A stretch of DNA of 7,816 bases, taken from positions 2,145 to 9,960 of the forward strand of contig JAHFHB010000048.1 of assembly GCA_023247135.1 (NCBI GenBank), read 5' to 3'. A program made the position numbers and the translations under genes. The notes beneath the pieces are model-generated. The model was not told the DNA's origin and made no database searches. It saw only the letters and a program-made list of their open reading frames with translations. This DNA is from Candidatus Omnitrophota bacterium. Its GTDB lineage: Bacteria > Omnitrophota > Omnitrophia > Omnitrophales > Aquincolibacteriaceae. Of the stretch, positions 1-5,421 are shown one piece after another (the first letter of the stretch is position 1; the number at the start of each line of letters is the position of its first letter).

Positions 1-1
1 G

Positions 2-1264
2 ACGCATCCTATCGATCCCAAAAGCTGGAAAAGCCTGCGCCGTCCGGCAGGCAGTTACCATGACATTCACATGATTCAAATGCCGCCGCTTTTTACGCAT
101 CAGTACCCGCACCTTTGGATCGATTTCCGCAATAAAAATGACGGCTTTGCCGACTACTTTCAAAATTCGGTGAATGCGTCAAAAATTCAGCGGGCTTTTG
201 CGCTGGACCAGGCCAAAAATTTTCCGACGTACGGTCCGGATGCCTGGGGCCTCACGGCCAGCGACGGGCCTTACGGCTACAAGGCCTACGGCGCGCCGCC
301 CGGCTGGGCTCAGCACGACGGCACTTTGGCGCCGACGGGCTGCGGCAGTTCCATCATGTTTACGCCGGAAGCTTCCATCGCCTGTCTGCGGCATTATTAT
401 GAAAAAGAACACGAGCATTTGTGGGGCCGCTACGGATTTTCGGATGCGTTGAATCTGGATCAAAACTGGTTTTCCGATCAGGTCATCGGCATTGATCAGG
501 GCGCGCTGATTCTGGCGATCGAAAATTATCGCAGCGGGCTTCTCTGGAAAACTCTCGCGCAAAATCCTTTTTTGGCGGATGGCTTGCGGCATGCCGGTTT
601 TAAACCTGGCACGCTGGAATTGCCCTGGCCCGCGCCGCCGGAATACAAAGCGCCGCACCTTTCCGGCGGGATCACGGTCGATGGGTACCTGCGTGACTGG
701 CCCGGCAGCGTGCCGGTGATCAAAACCGGCGACGGCCTTTTCGAATCCGGGCAGGAGGCCGAGCCGGCTGATCTCGACACTGAAATCCGTATCGCCTGGG
801 ATGAAAACGCGCTTTATTTCGCCGTGCGCGTGACCGATCAGGACATCGTTTTACGCCGGGTGGGCAAGCATATCTGGATGGACGATGTGGTGGAGCTTTA
901 CGTGGATCCTGCGGGCGACGGACTGCGCTGGAAAGACGCCGCGGATTTTCAAATCGGTTTCAGCCCCGATGCGGCGAATGCGGGAGCTGTCCGGGTTTGG
1001 TCCTGGTTCCAGCAGGGGCTTGATCCCAGTGAAACAGGGGATGTGAGGGCCCGTAGCAGCGTCTACAAGGGCGGCTACCTTATAGAAGCGGCCGTGCGCT
1101 GGAGCTACCTGGGGCTGCGGCCTGCCGCGGGGGCGGCGCTCGATCTTTCCTTCAGCCTGCATGATGTGGACCGCGACCGGACGGAATCCAAATGGCAGTG
1201 GTTTATGCGTAGTGAAAAAGACAACCTCCGGTTTGAGCTGGGGCATTTTAAATTGTCCGAATAA
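2..1264 (+). CDS. Glycoamylase-like glycoside hydrolase with C-terminal CBM9-like domain (5' partial)
   Basis: The reading frame is open from base 2 with no start codon needed, so the gene begins upstream; the ATG at 71 is internal, because the codons before it (PKSWKSLRRPAGSYHDIH) continue the protein naturally. Counting from base 2, residues ~28-200 match the glycoamylase family (PF10091-type): PPLFTHQYPHLWIDFRN, WGLTASDGPYGYKAYGAPPG, the APTGCGSSIMFTPEA stretch, LWGRYGFSDALN and IGIDQGALILAIENYRSGLLW. This family includes GH144-type beta-1,2-glucan hydrolases and the glycoamylase-like part of NdvB-type proteins, but the substrate here cannot be read from sequence. Residues ~219-420 form a second domain typical of CBM9-like/DOMON-like beta-sandwiches: ITVDGYLRDWPG, IAWDENALYFAVRVTDQD, WMDDVVELYVDP and a closing FSLHDVDRDR segment. 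Such domains bind sugars, so this one may hold the enzyme on its polymer. Any signal peptide would lie outside the window. The stop is TAA at 1262-1264. Family assignment is firm; the exact reaction is not. Confidence 0.9.
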   Translation, partial: THPIDPKSWKSLRRPAGSYHDIHMIQMPPLFTHQYPHLWIDFRNKNDGFADYFQNSVNASKIQRAFALDQAKNFPTYGPDAWGLTASDGPYGYKAYGAPPGWAQHDGTLAPTGCGSSIMFTPEASIACLRHYYEKEHEHLWGRYGFSDALNLDQNWFSDQVIGIDQGALILAIENYRSGLLWKTLAQNPFLADGLRHAGFKPGTLELPWPAPPEYKAPHLSGGITVDGYLRDWPGSVPVIKTGDGLFESGQEAEPADLDTEIRIAWDENALYFAVRVTDQDIVLRRVGKHIWMDDVVELYVDPAGDGLRWKDAADFQIGFSPDAANAGAVRVWSWFQQGLDPSETGDVRARSSVYKGGYLIEAAVRWSYLGLRPAAGAALDLSFSLHDVDRDRTESKWQWFMRSEKDNLRFELGHFKLSE

Positions 1265-1276
1265 ACCAAAAAAATC

Positions 1277-1285
1277 TGGTATAGT
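1277..1285 (+). promoter_or_regulatory. Candidate extended -10 promoter for the XRE-cupin gene
   Basis: The sequence TGGTATAGT fits the extended -10 pattern TGn-TATAAT with one mismatch in the hexamer. It lies 53 bases before the ATG at 1339, in the only gap between the hydrolase and the regulator. No good -35 hexamer sits 16-18 bases upstream; TTGTCC at 1253-1258 is too far away (21-base spacer). An extended -10 can work without a strong -35. The call rests on motif match and position only. Confidence 0.4.
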
Positions 1286-1338
1286 ACCCGCAGGTTATCC
1301 AGCCGCAAGGGATTATTTTCTACAGGCAGAGGATTCGC

Positions 1339-1959
1339 ATGCCGCGAGCCAGAAAAAAAACTGAAAACGCAGGCCCGCGCCCCAAGACACGGCCGGCGGA
1401 ACTGCCCCAGCTCGGGCCGCTTGTCCGCGCCATCCGCGACTCCAAAGGACTGAGCGCGGTCGAAGTTTGCCGTCAAAGCGGCGGGCTGGACCCGCGCCTG
1501 CTCTGCGCCATTGAAAAAAACCGCGTGCGCAACCCCTCCATCGCAACGCTATTTGCCCTTTCGCATGGCCTGAATGTTTCTCTGGGCGACCTTTTCACGT
1601 CGCTGGAGATGAAACGCGACGACGCGGTCAGCGTCGGAACCCAGAAGGGCGCCTTTCAAATGGAATTTCCGTCTGCGGGAGTGCGGCTAGTCTCGTTCAC
1701 GCCGCGGCTCAGGCCGTTTTTCTATGGGAAAATATCCTTGAGCGCCAGAAAAAAAATGGATCAAACCCTGCTGGCGCATGCCTACCCGCTCTTTTTTGCA
1801 GTGCTTCTGGGCCGGTTCGACGTGCAGGTGGGCGATCGCAAACTCAGCCTTAAAGAGGGCGAAAACATTTTTTTTAACGGGGCCCTGCCGTATTCGCTGA
1901 TGAACGCGCTTCAAAAGGAATCCACCCTGCTGCTTGTAACGGCGCCTTCGTTTTTGTAA
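1339..1959 (+). CDS. XRE-family HTH regulator with degenerate cupin domain
   Basis: A 206-residue protein with the usual two-part layout of XRE-cupin regulators. Residues ~25-86 are a helix-turn-helix domain: LGPLVRAIRDSKGLSAVEVC, the turn and recognition region SGGLDPRLLCAIEKNRVRNPS, then ATLFALSHGLNVSLGDLF, which is the standard XRE ending. Residues 1-24 are a basic, proline-containing tail. Residues ~114-206 resemble the C-terminal cupin of this class: FDVQVGDRKLSLKEGENIFFNGALPYSLMNALQKESTLLLV. The histidine normally found in the PHxxxN motif is tyrosine here (P184-Y185), so classical metal binding is doubtful and the pocket may bind a small ligand without metal, or only serve for dimerisation. 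The ATG at 1339 is preceded by GAGGA (1329-1333), a good ribosome-binding site 5 bases upstream. Members of this class regulate nearby genes in response to small molecules. The efflux operon starts 158 bases downstream in the same direction, which makes it a reasonable target, but no operator was identified with confidence. Confidence 0.88.
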   Translation: MPRARKKTENAGPRPKTRPAELPQLGPLVRAIRDSKGLSAVEVCRQSGGLDPRLLCAIEKNRVRNPSIATLFALSHGLNVSLGDLFTSLEMKRDDAVSVGTQKGAFQMEFPSAGVRLVSFTPRLRPFFYGKISLSARKKMDQTLLAHAYPLFFAVLLGRFDVQVGDRKLSLKEGENIFFNGALPYSLMNALQKESTLLLVTAPSFL

Positions 1960-1976
1960 GTGGATATGACTTCTTA

Positions 1977-2073
1977 AGTTGCGCTCTTTGAAGGACGATA
2001 TACTCTGAGTAGTTTTCATAGGTTTTTTGCTGTAGGGTACAGGCATGCCTGTACCCTACGAGTTGGGCTCTTT
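1977..2073 (+). repeat. Imperfect 13-base direct repeat flanking the palindrome
   Basis: AGTTGCGCTCTTT at 1977-1989 and AGTTGGGCTCTTT at 2061-2073 differ at one position and bracket the palindrome, the second copy starting two bases after it ends. The copies are 84 bases apart. They may be the borders of an inserted element, binding sites for a regulator, or chance similarity. Confidence 0.45.
2032..2059. repeat. Perfect 28-bp palindrome (REP-like or operator)
   Basis: The half-site GTAGGGTACAGGCA is followed directly by its exact reverse complement TGCCTGTACCCTAC, giving 14+14 bases with no mismatch and no spacer. The next outer pair (T2031/G2060) no longer matches. As RNA it would form a hairpin of about 12 pairs with a tiny loop. 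It resembles the short palindromic repeats (REP or MITE-type) scattered between genes in many bacteria; it could equally be a dimeric operator for the upstream HTH regulator. No U-tract follows on either strand, so it is not a standard intrinsic terminator. The palindrome itself is certain; its role is not. Confidence 0.9.
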
Positions 2074-2117
2074 CGTTGGTTGTCATTTTTTTAATTCTTT
2101 CAAATAGGATTCGACCT

Positions 2118-3913
2118 ATGATGCACAAAAAAATCACACGGGCTCTTTTGGCGGCGGCAGTTTTGGGAGCGCTTTTTCCCCGAGGCTGATATTTGCGGCC
2201 GTAAAAACACTCACAGCCAAAACGCCGGCGCCCTCCAAACCTGCGGCGCCTGCTCCCAAACCCGTGGGACCTGCTCCAAAACCCGTGGGACCTGTCCCGA
2301 AAATCGCGGGACAGGAAGAGCTGACGCGCGAGGCCATTCGGGAACGGGTGGCCGTTCTGCGCAGTCAGCGCATTGAAAAAATGCCGTATCTGGACAAGGC
2401 CTTCATTCGCGCCGCTGTTGGCGAAAAAAATGTGGTGGAGCGGGAATCCTTCGTTTCTTCCGGGCCCAAATCGCTCGAGGATATGATCCAGCGCGCCATT
2501 CAGTCCTATCTTCCGGCCCGGGTTGCACACGAGAAAATGGAACTCGCGCACCGCCGCATTCTTGTGGCCCTGCGGAACCTGCTGCCGACCGCGCAGGTGG
2601 AAGTCAACCGGCAAAACGGCGTGCTTTCCGGCAGCGGCTACAACCGCCGCAACACGATCCTGCATTTTAGCCAGCCCATCTTTCACGGCGGAATTTTGTG
2701 GAACACCATCCTCAAGCACAAGGCGGCGCTCAAACAGGCGGCTCGCGACAGCGACAAAACCGTGGCAGACCTCGTGCGCGATGTTTCGCAGGCTTATTTT
2801 GAATACCAGCGGGCGTTGATGGCGGTCGCGGAGCGCAAGCAGCTCTTGGATGACACGGCAAAGCAAGTTGAGATTTCAAAAAAGAAATGGGATGCCCAGC
2901 TTATTTCGGAAATAGAAAATCTCAATGTGGAGTCGGTGCGGGGCCAGATGGAATCCGATTATGAATCTGCCAAGCAGGATCTCGCGCTGGCGCGGCTGGA
3001 ACTGCAGAAATTTCTGGATCTTGATCTTTCGGAAAATCTGCAGATCAAGACGCTTTACGACATCGGCGATTTTTTGAATCCGACCGCTCAGGCTAAACCC
3101 GAGGAGAAAGACAGCGGCAAAAACCCCGCCAAGGCTGCCCGCAAGGCTGTGCACAAAACGCCCGCCATTGCGGATATGAAACTGCCGGCCGTGGAAGAGC
3201 TCGTGGATGCGGCGTACCGCGATCGCCCGGAGCTTCAGTCGGCCGCGGCCGGGTTGCGTGCGGCAAAACTGGAAGAAAAAATCCAGTGGGGCAACTTTTT
3301 GCCCGAAGTGGACTTTATTGTGGACTACGGGCGCAACGGCGAAGCGTTCAACGATGTCAGCAATCACCCTGTGCTGAAAACTCAATATAAAATCGGGGTG
3401 GAGTTCAAGTGGAACGTCGCCGGCAATAAAACCGAGTATACTTTCAGTAATGAACAAACGCCGCCTTCCGTATCCACGTTTCAAGGGGGATCGGGCTCTC
3501 AAACGACGGGGAACTCTGCCAAGTTTGGCTTGCTCGACGGGCTGGATGTGTTCGTGAACATCAAGGATGCCGAAGTGCAGAAACTCGAACAAGTTGTTGC
3601 GCTTGACGACGCCGAAAAAGAAGTGGTCAAGAGCGTCAAGGAGGCTTTCTACGAATACCAGAAAGCGTCGATCCAGCTGCGTTCCGGTATTCAGCGTTTG
3701 AATTACCGCGACCGTCTATTGAAGCTTTCGCTGCACCGCCTGGGCAAGAATGAAATTGAAATTTCGGAGTACTTGCAGGCTCAGCAGGATTTTATTACGC
3801 AGAAGATTGAGCTTCACAAAACGCTTGCGGATTATTTCACCGCCAAGGCCAAGCTGAACCGGGCCGTGGGGCGGCAGGATTTTATGCCGGTGGAAAGGAT
3901 TTTCGCATCATGA
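2118..3913 (+). CDS. TolC-family outer membrane efflux channel (frameshift in signal peptide)
   Basis: The outer-membrane channel of the pump. An uninterrupted frame runs from the GTG at 2264 to TGA 3911-3913 (549 residues), but that GTG lies inside a proline-rich linker and has no ribosome-binding site. A proper start exists at ATG 2118 (ribosome-binding TAGGAT at 2105-2110), encoding MMHKKITRALLAAAVLGALF, a classic signal peptide, in another frame that stops at 2187-2189. From 2177 the frame of the mature protein reads SPRLIFAAVKTLTAK, which supplies the missing cleavage region (FA-AV). One base is therefore missing near 2172-2181 relative to an intact gene. The mature protein starts with a Pro/Ala/Lys linker (PKPVGPAPKPVGPVPK), followed by two outer-membrane efflux repeats. 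Numbered from 2264, the first (~75-265) contains FSQPIFHGGILWNTI and long helices; the second (~310-540) contains NFLPEVDFIVDYG and ends RLGKNEIEISEYLQAQQDF...AKAKLNRAVGR. A Lys/Ala-rich linker (~270-307) and a Ser/Gly/Thr-rich loop (~390-424) are additions to the core fold. There is no lipobox, so it is probably not a lipoprotein. It overlaps the adaptor gene by 4 bases. Confidence 0.85.
2172..2189 (+). other. Apparent -1 frameshift site in the channel gene
   Basis: The signal-peptide frame reads CTT TTT CCC CGA GGC TGA and stops at 2187-2189, whereas the mature frame reads TCC CCG AGG CTG ATA TTT GCG GCC from 2177. Adding one T or one C to the T5/C4 run joins the two parts into a continuous, well-formed secretory protein. 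Homopolymer miscalling or a real one-base deletion are the simplest causes. A programmed slip at TTT is possible, but there is no canonical X-XXY-YYZ heptamer. Confidence 0.75.
2255..2317 (+). repeat. Degenerate 21-bp tandem repeat encoding Pro/Lys/Gly linker
   Basis: Two close copies of a 21-base unit (2255-2275 and 2276-2296) and a diverged third (2297-2317) encode PKPVGPA, PKPVGPV and PKIAGQE. They lie between the signal peptide and the folded part of the channel protein and probably form an extended periplasmic linker. Within them, CCTGTCCCG (2291-2299) and CGGGACAGG (2307-2315) form a perfect 9-pair stem with a 7-base loop. Confidence 0.7.
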
Positions 3914-5352
3914 ATTCTGATGATTTTGCGCCTCCGAAACATGATCCGGATTCCGGCAAGACAAACGCTTTAAAGCAGCGCCTGGCCGGGCTCCAGAAAA
4001 AAGGTCTTGAGGTTCTCGCGGCTTTGCGCCGGGCGGCGGGGCATTTCAAAGCTGCTGAAAAACTGGCTTCTCTCAAAGGCTTTTTAGCCAAAATCTCAGG
4101 CCCCATCCTGCCCTTCATCAAATTGCTGGGCGCGCGCGTGCCGGCGCCCGTACGTAAGCTGATTCCACGCCTCGGTGGTTTTTTGCCTGCGCCGCTGCGG
4201 GGTCTGCTGGAAAAGCATGGCCGCAAAATCGTGATGGGAATCCTGGCCGTTTTGATTCTGTTTGCGGCGGTCAAAGTCTTTCATAAAAAGCCGGCGCCCA
4301 AAAAAGACCTGAAAAAAATGGTCGACGAGCAAAAAGATAAAAAAGAAACCGCCATTGCCGTCAAAGGTTTCAAGATGGGCCGCTTTAATTTTGAAGATTC
4401 GCTCAATGCGCTTGGCACGATCAAGGGCGCTCTGGAATTTAAACTCAGCTTTGAAGTGCCCGGCGTTCTCAGCTCGATCAACTACCGCGAAGGCGAGCGC
4501 TACGAAGAAGGCGCCCTGCTGATGTCACTCAGGCAGGACGACATCCTGCTCCGGCTGAAGCGCGCCCAGGCTGCGCTGAAAAAATCAGAAACCGACGCCC
4601 ACATTGCCCAGGATAAAGTGGATGAACACGAAAAACTTTTCGCCATGGGAGCGATTCCGCAGACGACGCTGGGCAAGGTTAAGCTTGAGCTCGACAGCGC
4701 CAAATACGAGGCTGAGGCGGCGCGACTTGAAATGAAATCGCAGGAAGCCCTGCTTGAAAAATCCAACCTGTACGCACCCTCGGCCGGCATGATCGGCGAG
4801 CTTTACGTCGAAGAAGGGGAGTCCATCACGCAGAACACGCTGCTTGGGACGCACATCATGACGGAGTACGTGTACGCGGAATTCGGCGTCGTCGAGCGGG
4901 ACGTGAACAAAATTGCCCTGGGGCAGAAAACCAAAGTGTTTGTCGACGCCTATCCCGACAAAAGTTTTGAGGGCGTGATCGAAAATATCTCACCGGTCGT
5001 GGCCGGAACCAGCCGCACGGCGACGGCCAAGGTGCGCATTGAAAATCCCGAACGCCTGCTTCTGCCCGGCATGTTTGCACGCGTGAGAGTCCTGCTTTAC
5101 AGCAAGAAAAATACGCTGGTGGTTCCGACCGACTCCCTTCAGGGCGCCGAGGGCGAGCAGTTCGTGTGGGTGGTGAATACCGAGAAGCAGACGGTTGAAA
5201 AACGGCCTGTGACGATTGGTTACAAGCGTCCGGACTACTGCCAGGTGGACGCAGGTGTTTCCGAGGGCGAGGTGATCGCCATCTCGGGTCTGGAAAAACT
5301 CGAAGACGGCGCGAAGATACGGCTTCTTGAAACTCAGGAGGCGGAGGTTTAA
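3910..5352 (+). CDS. RND efflux periplasmic adaptor (HlyD/MFP family) with long N-terminal extension
   Basis: The 480-residue adaptor links the RND permease to the TolC channel. ATG 3910 overlaps the channel stop (ATGA) and has AAAGGA at 3894-3899 upstream, so coupled translation is likely. Residues 1-106 are an unusual basic, helix-prone extension (KQRLAGLQKKGLEVLAALRR; VPAPVRKLIPRLGGFLPAPL), followed by one membrane segment at 107-124 (IVMGILAVLILFAAVKVF) and a Lys-rich stretch. The membrane fusion protein core follows: first half of the lipoyl domain at ~180-210 (FEVPGVLSSINYREGERYEEGALLMSL), alpha-hairpin at ~211-285, second lipoyl half at ~286-312 (LYAPSAGMIGELYVEEGESI), beta-barrel at ~320-390 (YAEFGVVERDVNKIALGQKTKV, VENISPVV-like and LLPGMFARVRV) and membrane-proximal domain at ~395-480 (LVVPTDSLQGAEGEQFVWVV, GLEKLEDGAKIRLL). 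Most adaptors have only a few residues before the anchor or are lipoproteins; the extension predicts a cytoplasmic N-terminal part. A start at ATG 4234 would give a conventional protein but lacks a well-placed ribosome-binding site. Confidence 0.9.
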   Translation: MNSDDFAPPKHDPDSGKTNALKQRLAGLQKKGLEVLAALRRAAGHFKAAEKLASLKGFLAKISGPILPFIKLLGARVPAPVRKLIPRLGGFLPAPLRGLLEKHGRKIVMGILAVLILFAAVKVFHKKPAPKKDLKKMVDEQKDKKETAIAVKGFKMGRFNFEDSLNALGTIKGALEFKLSFEVPGVLSSINYREGERYEEGALLMSLRQDDILLRLKRAQAALKKSETDAHIAQDKVDEHEKLFAMGAIPQTTLGKVKLELDSAKYEAEAARLEMKSQEALLEKSNLYAPSAGMIGELYVEEGESITQNTLLGTHIMTEYVYAEFGVVERDVNKIALGQKTKVFVDAYPDKSFEGVIENISPVVAGTSRTATAKVRIENPERLLLPGMFARVRVLLYSKKNTLVVPTDSLQGAEGEQFVWVVNTEKQTVEKRPVTIGYKRPDYCQVDAGVSEGEVIAISGLEKLEDGAKIRLLETQEAEV

Positions 5353-5421
5353 GCGCAGCGGCCGGCGGCCTGTCAATGGACCCGCACGCTTTACGCTGGC
5401 CGCTAAACGCTGGTTTTATTT
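5353..5421 (+). other. Short intergenic spacer between adaptor and permease genes
   Basis: A 69-base gap inside the presumed operon. AGCGGCC (5357-5363) and GGCCGCT (5398-5404) can pair across a 34-base loop, and ACGCT occurs three times. There is no purine-rich ribosome-binding site just before the ATG at 5422; the preceding bases are GGTTTTATTT. I see no promoter or terminator. Confidence 0.5.

Larger units (their letters stand above)
1960..2117. other. Intergenic region with palindromic element, upstream of efflux operon
   Basis: A 158-base gap between the regulator stop and the channel gene. It is visibly more AT-rich than the flanking genes and holds no convincing gene. Visible elements are a -10-like TATACT at 1999-2004 (without a good -35 at the right spacing), the 28-bp palindrome at 2032-2059, the near-identical 13-mers at 1977-1989 and 2061-2073, a -35-like TTGTCA at 2080-2085 followed by a T-rich stretch, and TAGGAT at 2105-2110, which can serve as the ribosome-binding site for the ATG at 2118. 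The promoter of the efflux operon probably lies here, but neither candidate is strong enough to annotate alone. Confidence 0.6.

Noticed and set aside
1999..2004. TATACT as a standalone promoter for the efflux operon
   Set aside because: The hexamer is good, but no acceptable -35 lies 16-18 bases upstream and TTGAAG at 1988-1993 is only 5 bases away. It is left as a remark in the intergenic entry.
2032..2059. Palindrome as a rho-independent terminator of the regulator gene
   Set aside because: No run of T follows on the plus strand (next bases GAGTTGGG), and the minus-strand reading is followed by A-rich rather than U-rich RNA.
2172..2181. Programmed -1 frameshifting in the signal peptide
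   Set aside because: In the reading frame the site is T TTT CCC, which lets only one tRNA re-pair, and the nearest strong hairpin (2291) is much too far downstream to act as a stimulator. A missing base is simpler.
2264..2266. GTG 2264 as the true start of the channel gene
   Set aside because: It is an internal valine codon of a repeated PKPVGP linker, has no ribosome-binding site and would leave an outer-membrane protein without a signal peptide.
1874..2866. Long minus-strand open frame (330 codons) across the intergenic gap and the start of the channel gene
   Set aside because: It runs antisense to two well-supported genes and across the palindrome, has Arg/Phe/Gly-rich shadow-like composition, and shows no recognisable domain.
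2876..3592. Minus-strand open frame of 238 codons opposite the channel gene
   Set aside because: It is entirely antisense to conserved TolC-family coding sequence, with typical shadow composition rich in His, Arg and Phe.
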